A DNA stretch of 39,569 nt. It comes from JTS-RE37 sp041743425 (lineage in GTDB: Bacteria > Bacteroidota > Bacteroidia > Flavobacteriales > Flavobacteriaceae). A model generated the notes under the pieces. That model saw nothing but the letters and a program-made list of their open reading frames with translations, was not told the origin of the DNA and searched no databases. The translations under genes were made by a program, and so were the position numbers. Below are positions 8,013 to 16,340 of the stretch, piece after piece. How positions within the stretch are numbered: position 1 is the first letter of the stretch; every line of letters starts with the position of its first letter. The DNA lies in NCBI GenBank assembly GCA_041743425.1, contig JBGTMS010000050.1:1-39569 (forward strand). Direction: 5' to 3'.

Positions 8013-8501
8013 ATGGATACGCCACAAACAACCATTGGCATCAAAAAGGCCAATAGAAAGGCAGTCGTCGAGATGTTGCAACAACTGCTTGCGGATGAGT
8101 TTCTGCTTTATACAAAAACAAGGAATGCACATTGGAATGTCGAGGGAATCGATTTTCACGCGATGCATGTTTTTTTTGAAGAAGAATACAACAAGCTCGA
8201 GGTCTTTATAGATCAGATTGCCGAGCGAATCCGGATGCTGGGATTCTATTCACCCGGAACTCTGGCAGAATTTCTGGAATTAAGTCATCTTGTAGAGAAT
8301 ACTCCCGAATCCAATAGCAGCAGAAGTTATATCAGTCAGCTCCTCAAAGATCACGATACTATAATTAAGTTCATAAGGAAAAGTATTGGAGATAATGCGG
8401 AAGCACATAATGACGAAGGCACGGCTGATTTTATAACTGGAATTCTGCAGGAACATGAACAAATGTCCTGGATGCTGCGCGCTTCCCTGAAGGAAGTCTG
8501 A
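8013..8501 (+). CDS. dps: Dps-family ferritin-like DNA-binding/iron-storage protein
   Basis: The 162-residue protein from ATG 8013 is the normal Dps length. The in-frame TTG at 7986 is unlikely as a start. Ferroxidase-site residues are seen with exact Dps spacing: H40 in AHWNV, H52, E56 (Asp in many family members), D67 and E71 in D-Q-I-A-E-R-I-R. Dps dodecamers oxidise Fe(II) with peroxide, store the iron and protect DNA. The upstream region has a TACCA-TATT-TGGTA dyad (7959-7972) that could be an operator or part of the promoter. A hairpin lies 60 bp after the stop. The gene stands alone. Confidence 0.93.
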   Translation: MDTPQTTIGIKKANRKAVVEMLQQLLADEFLLYTKTRNAHWNVEGIDFHAMHVFFEEEYNKLEVFIDQIAERIRMLGFYSPGTLAEFLELSHLVENTPESNSSRSYISQLLKDHDTIIKFIRKSIGDNAEAHNDEGTADFITGILQEHEQMSWMLRASLKEV

Positions 8502-8562
8502 TAATCACAATAAACTATATTATAGGAACCTGAACTCTTGCTAATGAAGTTCAATTTGCCGG

Positions 8563-8586
8563 CAATCCTCCGGAAGGATTGGTATT
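8563..8586 (+). terminator. Possible terminator after dps
   Basis: CAATCCT (8563-8569) and AGGATTG (8575-8581) form a 7-bp stem with a 5-base loop, followed by GTATTTT. It lies between two convergent genes. The T run is short and interrupted, so confidence is limited. Confidence 0.4.
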
Positions 8587-8599
8587 TTAGAGACAAATA

Positions 8600-9337
8600 T
8601 TACTTCCGGAACTTCCAAATTAAAGAACGCCTTTCCTGATTCCTGAGGTATTTCTTAAAAGCAAGCTGGCTTTTAAATTGGGTGGTTTTTAGTACTGTTT
8701 CTTCCACTGTTAGTTCGAACGACGACTTTTGGAAACACCAGGGAGCGACCGTTAATTCGTTGTTTTCACTTTTCTTCAGGTAATATGTTTCGTTTTCTAT
8801 GGAAGTATTGATCTCTACCTCTCTTCCCGCATCTGGAATTTCGTCTTTGCATAAAACAAGCGAACAACGGTCACAAAATCGAAGCAGATCATAAGCTGCT
8901 TTTGCCCGGTCATTGGAAATACCGAAATGAGACAATACCTTTTTTCTAAAAAGCTGCTGATCTCTCAGAAATCTCTCTGCCTCCTTAAATTTTTTCCCTA
9001 GAGAACCGTAAAGAAAATCTAAATGATAAGAAACAAGAAGGGCGGTCCATAGTGATTTACTCTTTGCCTGTTTTATGACCCGTTTGGCACGTAGTATAGA
9101 GTCCTGCACACGGACATCGTACTCTGTAAAATCCATGGGTAACCCTACCTCGGATACATAACGTTTTTCCTTAAAATTCAGCTGCTGGTCATCGTGTTCC
9201 ACAATCGCAACGAGGGTCTCGAACCATAGGGTTGGTCTGAGTCGTATTTGAAGTTCCTGCCCTATTTTGCCGGCCAATAATCCGTGGGCAGCCTGATATA
9301 TAATATGAATTCCTTCTGATGAGCTTCTTACAATCAT
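8600..9337 (-). CDS. DUF3891-like protein
   Basis: The 245-residue soluble protein has no signal peptide. It shows a histidine pair pattern (YQAAHG near residue 17, then V-E-H-D-D near 48-52), a later L-V-S-Y-H segment near residue 105, and a F-C-D-R-C-S-L segment near 152-158. This helical arrangement resembles the DUF3891 family, which may be HD-like metal-binding proteins. Activity is unknown. It is encoded 30 bp after the alpha/beta hydrolase on the same strand, so the two are probably cotranscribed. Confidence 0.65.
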   Translation of the reverse strand: MIVRSSSEGIHIIYQAAHGLLAGKIGQELQIRLRPTLWFETLVAIVEHDDQQLNFKEKRYVSEVGLPMDFTEYDVRVQDSILRAKRVIKQAKSKSLWTALLVSYHLDFLYGSLGKKFKEAERFLRDQQLFRKKVLSHFGISNDRAKAAYDLLRFCDRCSLVLCKDEIPDAGREVEINTSIENETYYLKKSENNELTVAPWCFQKSSFELTVEETVLKTTQFKSQLAFKKYLRNQERRSLIWKFRK

Positions 9338-9367
9338 TGATTCAACTTTGCGATTAATATAATAGAA

Positions 9368-10129
9368 CTACCCCTTCAGGTAAATTCGCCTGATGCTCCG
9401 GGCCAGTTTACGCGGTGCCTCCATTGGCATAAGATGTCCGATGCCGCTTAAGGCTACCATGGAAGGTTTTACAAGATTCGGCAGGACTTCTTTCAATATC
9501 TTTTCCCTCTTTATTACCGGATCGTCATTGGAATAGATCAAATATGAAGGACTAGATAGTCCTTTAATTCTATCCGCAATATCGTCCGTCATCCCGCTCA
9601 GCAACCACCATATGGAAGTACTATCATGCATTCTAAATTGAGATGCGACAGCATAGCCAAATCTTTTTTTTCCTAATTTTTTTATGATCGCCTGCGCTAT
9701 GGAACGCACGGCCTCCTCTTCATTTAAAGGTTGTAACCTTCGCTGTATTTCATTGTCCTTCATCTCTTCTGTCGTCGGTGGGGAAGGGGCTATAAGTATA
9801 AGTTTTGCGGGGGGAGTTTCTGTCGATATCTGTGCAGCATATAAAGCCAGCTTGGCACCCATAGAATGCCCGCAGAACACGTACTCCATTAAATTCAACT
9901 CATTATTACAATTATTGATATATAGCGAGAATGCATAAATAGACGGAGACTCCAAAGGTGGCGTACCACCAAAACCGGGTAGGTTAAGAAGAACACAGCG
10001 GTATTTCGGTCCAAGTTTTCTGACCAGCCAGCTCCAGCTGCCACTGTCGCCTCCAAAGTAATGAACAAAGACCACCACCCTGGGGCCGTCACCCACTATC
10101 TTATAATTAGTACTGACCTGATCGTTCAT
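9368..10129 (-). CDS. Alpha/beta-hydrolase
   Basis: The 253-residue protein is a complete alpha/beta-hydrolase. The oxyanion segment is V-H-Y-F-G-G (about 22-27), the nucleophile is S89 in G-H-S-M-G, the acid is D202 or D203 in Y-S-N-D-D-P, and the base is H232 in G-I-G-H-L. There is no signal peptide, so it is cytoplasmic. The substrate cannot be inferred; such proteins are esterases, haloperoxidase-like or C-C hydrolases. It is the first gene of a pair with the DUF3891 gene and divergent from the broken dehydrogenase. Confidence 0.88.
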   Translation of the reverse strand: MNDQVSTNYKIVGDGPRVVVFVHYFGGDSGSWSWLVRKLGPKYRCVLLNLPGFGGTPPLESPSIYAFSLYINNCNNELNLMEYVFCGHSMGAKLALYAAQISTETPPAKLILIAPSPPTTEEMKDNEIQRRLQPLNEEEAVRSIAQAIIKKLGKKRFGYAVASQFRMHDSTSIWWLLSGMTDDIADRIKGLSSPSYLIYSNDDPVIKREKILKEVLPNLVKPSMVALSGIGHLMPMEAPRKLARSIRRIYLKG

Positions 10130-10156
10130 TTTACAGAATTATAGAAAACCACTGTG

Positions 10157-10201
10157 CCGCGGTTTTGTTTAAATAACTTTGGTTTTATAGACACCGCGGT
10201 T
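10157..10201. repeat. Two CCGCGGTT direct repeats in a divergent promoter region
   Basis: CCGCGGTT occurs at 10157-10164 and 10194-10201, 37 bp apart, just upstream of the hydrolase gene. The first copy is also part of an AAAACC...GGTTTT dyad starting at 10146. The spacing is near 3.5 helical turns. A regulator-binding role is a guess. Confidence 0.3.
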
Positions 10202-10353
10202 AGCGAATGTAGCCCAGCGAAGTATCACATGAAACTCTCCATTGCAATCGCATTAAATATTCCTTGCTTCGGAGTAATTTCAAATGGCTGCGTCCGGGAG
10301 CTATTGCAGCCGAATTTTCAGCCATCGCATCTTAAGCTCTTAACCCCCAGCGT

Positions 10354-10361
10354 TATCTTTG
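10354..10361 (+). promoter_or_regulatory. Candidate -7 element for the dehydrogenase gene
   Basis: TATCTTTG matches the Bacteroidota TAnnTTTG consensus exactly and lies 38 bp before the ATG at 10400. No good TTG element was found 17-23 bp upstream, so this is a weak call. Confidence 0.35.
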
Positions 10362-10399
10362 ACGCAATATAGCCTCCGGGCTTAGTTAACACAGAATTA

Positions 10400-11217
10400 A
10401 TGGACTTAAAAATTAAGGGTAAAACCGCGCTCATTACAGGAGGTGACTCCGGGCTTGGTATCGAACCGGCCAAATTCCTGGTACGTGAAGGCGTACATAT
10501 TGTGCTTTCAGATAAAGAGGACGGGCCTCTGCTTCAACAGGCAGTTAAAGAAGTACAGAAGGAGGCATCAGGAGAGAATAAGGTGGTAGGCATCGCTGCC
10601 GATCTGGCTGCTAACAAGCAGGTTTTGGTCCTCGCGGAAAAAGTTAATGAGGTGTTTGGGGGAGCCCATATCGTTTTTCATTCAGCCGGAGCCAGAGGGG
10701 CAGCAGGGGATTTTTTATCCATCTCCGATGAGGATTGGATGAAAACCATTGACATTGATCTGCTTGGTGCTGTGCGGATTGCAAGAGCTTTATTCCTCAA
10801 ATGCAACACTTAAAGTGGGGAAGGATGGTGATGGTGGCCTCTGAAAATGCATTTCAGCCTTACGCCGAAGAAAGTCCCTATAATGCGTGCAAGGCAGCGG
10901 TTATCAATTTGTCCAAATGTCTTTCCAGAGCTTATTCGAGGGAAAATATCCACTTTAATTGCATATCACCGGCCTTTATTCAAACTCCGATGACTGACGC
11001 CATGATGGAATCTTTAGCAAAGGAGGGAGGTACCGATGTGCAGGAAGCCGTGCAATGGTTTGTTAAACATAAACGACCACATATTGGCATGCAACGCCGC
11101 GGAAAACCAGAAGAAGTGGCGGCGGTAATCGCTTTTTTATGTTCCGGGCTTGCAAGTTATATCAATGGCAGCAATTACCGGATTGATGCCGAAGCTGTGG
11201 AATCGGCCTTTGGTTAA
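10400..11217 (+). pseudogene. Short-chain dehydrogenase/reductase, split by a frameshift
   Basis: The two frames 10400-10813 and 10801-11217 are the halves of one SDR of about 271 residues. The first half has the Rossmann motif T-G-G-D-S-G-L-G (13-20) and the N-A/S-A-G equivalent (H-S-A-G-A). The second has the catalytic Ser (V-A-S-E-N), the Y-N-A-C-K pair and the P-A-F-I-Q-T-P segment. The frame breaks at the CC of 10795-10796: adding one C there gives A-L-F-P-Q-M-Q-H, as in intact SDRs. Everything else looks functional, so the break is recent or a sequencing error. If real, the enzyme is inactive, because the halves separate the cofactor and catalytic sites. Confidence 0.85.
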
Positions 11218-11355
11218 AACGCTGATTGTTCCCCAAGTAATTGCTGGTTTATAAGTTTTATATTCATCATTCCGACAATCCTGTAGCCACCCATTAACGG
11301 GCATCTTTTTATTATCTATCTTGCTGAGATATCAATCTCTGAGTTGCAAGATCCC

Positions 11356-11784
11356 ATGAACAGGTATATTATTTTCACTCCAAAACCCGTCTATCTCACA
11401 CACGGCATTGCGCTTGTCAGAATCATTTTTGGCGGCCTGCTAATATTTCACGGGCTCGAAGTGTTTAACCCTGTATTGATGAAGGAATACGCCACCTGGG
11501 AGGTATTTGAAGGTACCCCCTCCGGATTTCTGGCTTATACAGGAAAATCTGTGGAACTTCTGGCAGGTCTACTTTTTATGATCGGTCTGTTTACCCGCAT
11601 AGCTGCTGTCCTGACAATAGGCACCTTCACCTATATCACTTTTATCATCGGGGAGGGAAGATTCTGGTATCAGGATCAGCACCCCTTCATGTTCGTGCTC
11701 TTTGGAATACTGTTTTTGTTCACCGGTCCCGGCGTTCTGAATCTTGACACCTTCCTTATCCGAAAAAATAAAATGGGTAAATGA
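11356..11784 (+). CDS. DoxX-family membrane protein
   Basis: The protein has about 142 residues from ATG 11356; a TTG four codons upstream is less likely. Four hydrophobic helices are seen, with the DoxX pattern R-I-I-F-G-G-L-L-I-F-H-G-L-E in helix 1, a G-K-S-V-E-L-L-A-G turn, and L-F-T-R-I-A-A in helix 3. DoxX proteins are small inner-membrane proteins of loosely defined redox or quinone-related roles. It follows the broken SDR on the same strand after about 140 bp, and a 5-bp dyad (GAGAT/ATCTC, 11326-11339) lies in its leader. Confidence 0.85.
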   Translation: MNRYIIFTPKPVYLTHGIALVRIIFGGLLIFHGLEVFNPVLMKEYATWEVFEGTPSGFLAYTGKSVELLAGLLFMIGLFTRIAAVLTIGTFTYITFIIGEGRFWYQDQHPFMFVLFGILFLFTGPGVLNLDTFLIRKNKMGK

Positions 11785-11820
11785 TCTGCATGCTTTTCCA
11801 ACAGAACCTCGATAATGGAC

Positions 11821-12990
11821 TTAGCTGTTCAGGACCTCCTGAATGATCCCCAGAAACATCTCAATTCCGGTTTTCAGGATGGCGTCCGGAAAATCGTAGT
11901 CCGGATGATGTAAGGGAGGGATATCCGTGCCAGCGCCCAATCCGAACATAGCCGTCCGGTATTTCCTGGAATACCACCCAAAATCTTCTCCGAATTTAAA
12001 TGGATAGGCTCTTAAAATAACAGGAAAACCTTTATCCTCAGCGACTTTCCTAACAATTTCATTTGCATTTCGATCATTGATGGCCGCAGGGAAGAATTCC
12101 ATCCATTCAATTGAGAATTCCAATCCCAGGCCGCGGCAGGTAGTAGAAACAACCCTCTCAAGATCCGATTTAAGCAATTCCATACTTCCTTCTGACCATG
12201 TCCTCATTGTAACGTGCAACTCCCCCTGTGCCGGAGATATACCATAGGAGGTATTCCCCATCCGGATGAATACCGGAGTAATCACGGTGAAATCTGATCT
12301 ACCGGGATCAAGGACGTTGAAGCCATCAAATTGCTCCAGAATACCGGAAATTGCAGGTGCCGGACTGATACCTTCCTGAGGTTCCGCAGCATGAGCCTCA
12401 ATGCCCGTAAACCGGATCGCCATACTTTGTACAGTAGCCGAAAAATGGTCATTTATAATAAGAATACCGTGTTGTATTTCACCAGGGATATTGTGCAGGG
12501 CAAAAATATAATCGGGAGCCCACTGATCAAACCTTGAATCTTCCAGCACCATGCGAGCGCCGGTTCCGGTTTCTTCGGCGGGCTGGAACAAAAGAATAAC
12601 GCTACCACGCCTGCAGGGTAGTCGCTTTAATTCCGGTAAGAGCCCGGCAACCATAGCCATGTGCCCGTCATGCCCACATTTATGGGATACGCCCGGGTTG
12701 GCTGATCTATAGTAGGTGTCATTGTATTCCTGAATCGGCAGGGCATCCATTTCACAACGAATCACCACTACCTTCCCTTGCTCAGGGTAATCGTATTTCA
12801 TGGCCACTCCATGACCGCCAAGTTCATTTAGAAGTTCCCCCGGATAGTGGGAATTAATATAAGCCCGGACACGATCCGAGGTGGTCGATTCCATCCCCGA
12901 AAGCTCAGGATAATTATGAAGATCCCTTCTCAAAACAGTGATCCCTGAAAGCGTCACTTCGTCCGTACTATCGGTAAGAAAGGATCTCAT
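11821..12990 (-). CDS. M20-family amidohydrolase (hippurate/N-acyl-amino-acid hydrolase type)
   Basis: The 389-residue protein is cytoplasmic, with the M20D arrangement of metal residues: D82 in E-M-D-A-L-P, C105 and H107 in C-G-H-D-G-H, E139/E140 in P-A-E-E-T-G, H166 in A-L-H-N-I-P, and a late His in P-L-H-H-P-D. The length is normal for the family. It would hydrolyse N-acylated amino acids or related amides; the exact substrate is not predictable. It stands alone on the minus strand, convergent with doxX. The nearby peptidase and hydroxyproline genes suggest a peptide- and amino-acid-scavenging neighbourhood, but there is no operon link. Confidence 0.9.
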   Translation of the reverse strand: MRSFLTDSTDEVTLSGITVLRRDLHNYPELSGMESTTSDRVRAYINSHYPGELLNELGGHGVAMKYDYPEQGKVVVIRCEMDALPIQEYNDTYYRSANPGVSHKCGHDGHMAMVAGLLPELKRLPCRRGSVILLFQPAEETGTGARMVLEDSRFDQWAPDYIFALHNIPGEIQHGILIINDHFSATVQSMAIRFTGIEAHAAEPQEGISPAPAISGILEQFDGFNVLDPGRSDFTVITPVFIRMGNTSYGISPAQGELHVTMRTWSEGSMELLKSDLERVVSTTCRGLGLEFSIEWMEFFPAAINDRNANEIVRKVAEDKGFPVILRAYPFKFGEDFGWYSRKYRTAMFGLGAGTDIPPLHHPDYDFPDAILKTGIEMFLGIIQEVLNS

Positions 12991-13186
12991 AATGCGCTAC
13001 CATAAAATCAGCTTACGTTAAGGATGGTAGACAAATGATCCGCTGGTTTTCCGTGCTGAATGTCATGGAATTCCAGAGTGAAGAATTTCTACCAACCATT
13101 AAAATAGATGGTATTAAATTATTGAATAATAAACATTTACATTTAATTACTCATTATTATAATACCAGGCGCAAATGACTAGCGGG

Positions 13187-13501
13187 TCAGATAAGCAAGA
13201 TGATGATGATGATAACCAATAAGGCACCAACGGAGATGTATATCCCGTTTCCAGTGGCCCGGAGAGCCGACTTGATAGCTCGTGCTTCCTTGCGTAACTC
13301 TTTCTTCTCAGCACGGCTCAGATCCGATTTATCCATTTCCTTGATTTCATGTAGTCTGTCAACCATGATCCGCACCTCTATTGGCGCATCTTCAGGCAGC
13401 GTAGTTCTGGAGATCGGATTTCTTTCGGAGGCCATCACCGGAGTGGCAAAAGTGCTCAATGTAAACACAAGGATCATGGCGCAAATAATTGATTTTTTCA
13501 T
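13187..13501 (-). CDS. Small exported single-helix membrane protein
   Basis: The 104-residue protein has a signal peptide (1-24, ending V-M-A-S) and a charged, helical Lys/Glu/Arg-rich middle (about 50-80, with S-R-A-E-K-K-E-L-R-K-E). A C-terminal hydrophobic helix of about 17 residues rich in Ile and Leu ends the protein. Similar small proteins are common and uncharacterised in Flavobacteriia. The layout suggests a C-terminal membrane anchor with a periplasmic coiled coil. No function is assigned. Confidence 0.75.
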   Translation of the reverse strand: MKKSIICAMILVFTLSTFATPVMASERNPISRTTLPEDAPIEVRIMVDRLHEIKEMDKSDLSRAEKKELRKEARAIKSALRATGNGIYISVGALLVIIIIILLI

Positions 13502-13683
13502 TTTCTTGGTTTTAAGTTATCTAAAGATCAGACATAAATAACATACTTTTCTCAGGATATATTGGGCCCGATCACAATCTAAATTAACTTAATTTACGAA
13601 AATCAATGGGATTTGAGGTTCTTCCTAAGCCCCATAGGTGAAATTAAACACTTTATTACGGAAATAGATTACAGCTCGCTTTC

Positions 13684-14043
13684 TCAGATAACCCATTTTT
13701 CCGACCATACGGCCAGTTCATTGCCAGAGGGATCCATAAAATGAAACCGATATCCGCCCGGAAAAGGAAAGATGTCCCGAACGATCTTTCCTCCTGCATT
13801 GATAATAGCCCTTCTAACTTCTTCCAGATCGTCGTGGAATAGGACTACCAATGCACCATTCGCAGGAAATTGATCCGTTTTTTCGAATCCCCCTGCAATG
13901 CCTTGCTCGTCGAATGCGGTATATCCGGGACCATAATCGGTAAAAGTCCATCCAAAGGCCTGCTGATAGAAACTTTTAATCCTGCCCAGGTCCAAAGCTT
14001 TAAATTCCACGTAATTGATCTGATTATCCCTATGGTCCGCCAT
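13684..14043 (-). CDS. VOC (glyoxalase/bleomycin-resistance) superfamily protein
   Basis: The protein has about 119 residues from the ATG at 14043; the frame reaches 14091, but the family starts at this Met. One VOC domain pair is seen: Y-V-E-F-K-A-L-D-L followed by F-Y-Q-Q-A-F-G-W, and in the second half P-F-P-G-G-Y-R-F-H-F-M-D-P-S-G-N-E-L-A-V-W. Candidate metal positions are E in Y-V-E, H in F-H-F and E in G-N-E-L. VOC proteins include glyoxalases, epimerases and dioxygenases; this one cannot be assigned. Confidence 0.85.
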   Translation of the reverse strand: MADHRDNQINYVEFKALDLGRIKSFYQQAFGWTFTDYGPGYTAFDEQGIAGGFEKTDQFPANGALVVLFHDDLEEVRRAIINAGGKIVRDIFPFPGGYRFHFMDPSGNELAVWSEKWVI

Positions 14044-14321
14044 GACTTTTGAAATCCCCTTAAATCTACCACATATCCTTAAAAGAATCAATAAGAACTT
14101 TGGTAGTATATTAAGTTATCGGGGCAGAGGGAAAGAGATATCCTCATACTTTCCCATATTCGTTTGCAGATGTTCTATAATCCGCTCTGCGCGCTTATGA
14201 GGGCTATAGGACCGCCTCCCGGCTTCCATAAAGCGCTACGGTATAATATTCCCAACAAATACCTTAGATTTACCGACTTTTCTTTATCTTGAGACTATCT
14301 GAACTTTAAATAATCACTGGC

Positions 14322-15305
14322 ATGCCCAATTTTAATATTGCAGTTCTGGGTCCTATTCCAAGGGATCATATTACGACACATAATGGGGAAATTATAGAAA
14401 AATACGGTTGCGCGACGCATACGGCCATAGGTCTGGCCAAATTACTGGATGGAGATGGCACAGTTTACCTGGTTTCGCATGTCCGGCAGATAGATGAAAC
14501 ACCCATCAAAGAGATCCTCACCCCTTACAAGAACATAAGTGTTGCACATATCTCCTCAGCTGCTGACCAGGGTGATGTGATACAACTCAGATTTGTAGAT
14601 CAGAATAACAGGCTTGAAAAACAGACCGGATTTATGAATCCTATTGTACCTGCCGACCTGACTGCCCTTTTGCATTGCGATGTTTTTGTATGTGTTCCGA
14701 TTACAGATTATGAGGTACCGTTGGAAACCCTGAAATATATTCGTGAGAATAGCGATGGGATCATAATTTTTGATGCCCACGGCCCGACAAATACCACTAC
14801 GATTATGGGAGACCGCCTCATCAAGTTCTGGATTGACCGTGATCAGTGGCTACCCTATATTGATGTCCTAAAGATGAATCTTGAAGAATCAAGGTGTTGC
14901 TGGTTTGAGAAAGAGTACCAGCCTGAGGACCTGAAAGGTTTTGAAGGAGAAAGCACGGATCACTTGCCACAGCTTGCCGATCATGTCTTGAAATTTGGTA
15001 TAAAATGTCTTATTGTGACCCTTGATGAAAAGGGAAGTGCCGTATTTTACCTGAAAGCCGGCAAAGTGCATCACGAAATTGTAAAGTCGATCTGGGTTGA
15101 CAAGGTAGTTGATACTACCGGATGCGGAGATTCCTTTGCGGGTGGGTTGGGTTATGGTTTGCTGGTGGATCCCGGGAACTATATAAGTGCAGCAAAATAT
15201 GCCAACTCCCTTGGAGCGCAACGCACACAGGGGCGCACCTTCGAAGTCTTTAAATCCAGACAGGAAACAGACAGGATGATCCTGGAAAACTATGGGAGTA
15301 TTTAA
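14322..15305 (+). CDS. PfkB-family carbohydrate/nucleoside kinase
   Basis: The 327-residue protein has the C-terminal PfkB signature D-T-T-G-C-G-D-S-F-A-G-G, with the catalytic base D270. The N-terminal part (A-V-L-G-P-I-P-R-D) and the central glycine-rich and Asp-containing segments fit the ribokinase fold. It would phosphorylate a sugar or nucleoside with ATP. The substrate-binding region is unlike ribokinase or fructokinase to my reading, so no substrate is given. It converges with the hydroxyproline operon, with 24 bp between the stops, and is probably independent of it. Confidence 0.87.
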   Translation: MPNFNIAVLGPIPRDHITTHNGEIIEKYGCATHTAIGLAKLLDGDGTVYLVSHVRQIDETPIKEILTPYKNISVAHISSAADQGDVIQLRFVDQNNRLEKQTGFMNPIVPADLTALLHCDVFVCVPITDYEVPLETLKYIRENSDGIIIFDAHGPTNTTTIMGDRLIKFWIDRDQWLPYIDVLKMNLEESRCCWFEKEYQPEDLKGFEGESTDHLPQLADHVLKFGIKCLIVTLDEKGSAVFYLKAGKVHHEIVKSIWVDKVVDTTGCGDSFAGGLGYGLLVDPGNYISAAKYANSLGAQRTQGRTFEVFKSRQETDRMILENYGSI

Positions 15306-15329
15306 GTCTATTGGGAAATCTTCCGCTAT

Positions 15330-16340
15330 CTACAGCACCTGAAATCCGTAGGCATAAGGATCTGCCTCATCTATTGTGATGGTATTGTACCCAAATACTC
15401 TGGCCCATCCCCTGATGCTTGGGATAATAGCCTGATTTCCGCCCAGAACTGTTTCCTCCTCCACCCTACCAACAAATTGAGAGCCAATGATGCTCTCATG
15501 AATAAAATCCTGTTTCAGGGATAATTTGCCATGAGCATACCATTGTGCCATTCTTGCAGAAGTACCGGTACCACAGGGTGACCGGTCTATGGCCTTATCT
15601 CCGTAAAATACCGCATTCACGGCTGTAGCTGCCGATAGCGGGGATAGACCTCCCCAAAGTATATGACTTACCCCCCGAATGGTAGAATCTTCCGGGTGTA
15701 TGAATTCTTGTGGATATTTCAGGTGAATGAGCTTTCGGATTTCCTGGCTGAACCGGATCAAATCTGATGCATTATAAGCCTGTAGTCCATCGTAATTCTT
15801 CTGGATATCGATGATGGCATAAAAATTTCCTCCATAGGCAACATCAAATGTAACCTCTCCCAGCAGGGTACTCTCGACCATGAGATCACTGGCTGCCAGA
15901 AAAGATTTTACATTGAACAACTTCACCCAGGTAACTTTACCATCATCCATTTCATAGTTTACTTCCACAAGACCGGCAGGCGTTTCCATCCGGAGCCTTC
16001 CTGGAGTTAACGGGATGACAAGGCCTTCTTCAAGTGCAATGGTTACCGTTCCAATACTTCCATGACCGCACATGGGAAGACAACCACTGGTTTCTATAAA
16101 GAGGACTCCTACATCATTTACCGGGTCGGCAGGAGGATACAGGATGCTGCCACTCATCATATCGTGTCCCCGAGGTTCAAACATAAGGCCTTTACGGATC
16201 CAGTCAAATTCCTGAAGGAAGTGTTGCCGCTTCTCGCTCATGTTTCTTCCCTTAAGATCAGGCCCCCCGCTAGCAACCAGGCGCACCGGATTGCCGCAGG
16301 TGTGCGCATCGATGCAAGTAAAACTGTGCTTATTTGTCAT
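15330..16340 (-). CDS. 4-hydroxyproline 2-epimerase (proline racemase family)
   Basis: The protein has about 336 residues from the ATG at 16340, which overlaps the end of the DUF885 gene by 11 bp; the frame extends to 16364 but that start is less likely. Both catalytic cysteines of the racemase/epimerase subgroup are present: C91 in M-C-G-H-G and C256 in D-R-S-P-C-G-T-G-T. The Thr of trans-3-hydroxyproline dehydratases is absent. It would convert trans-4-hydroxy-L-proline to cis-4-hydroxy-D-proline. The overlap implies translational coupling to DUF885. It is the last gene of the operon headed by the DapA-like deaminase. Confidence 0.9.
   Translation of the reverse strand: MTNKHSFTCIDAHTCGNPVRLVASGGPDLKGRNMSEKRQHFLQEFDWIRKGLMFEPRGHDMMSGSILYPPADPVNDVGVLFIETSGCLPMCGHGSIGTVTIALEEGLVIPLTPGRLRMETPAGLVEVNYEMDDGKVTWVKLFNVKSFLAASDLMVESTLLGEVTFDVAYGGNFYAIIDIQKNYDGLQAYNASDLIRFSQEIRKLIHLKYPQEFIHPEDSTIRGVSHILWGGLSPLSAATAVNAVFYGDKAIDRSPCGTGTSARMAQWYAHGKLSLKQDFIHESIIGSQFVGRVEEETVLGGNQAIIPSIRGWARVFGYNTITIDEADPYAYGFQVL

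Noticed and set aside
10154..10372. 72-residue ORF in the divergent spacer
   Set aside because: No recognisable domain or signal, it overlaps the repeats and the -7 element of the next gene, and its composition is unlike neighbouring proteins.
10790..10815. Programmed ribosomal frameshift in the dehydrogenase
   Set aside because: No slippery heptamer or downstream structure is seen, and SDRs are not known to use frameshifting; a base loss or sequencing error is simpler.
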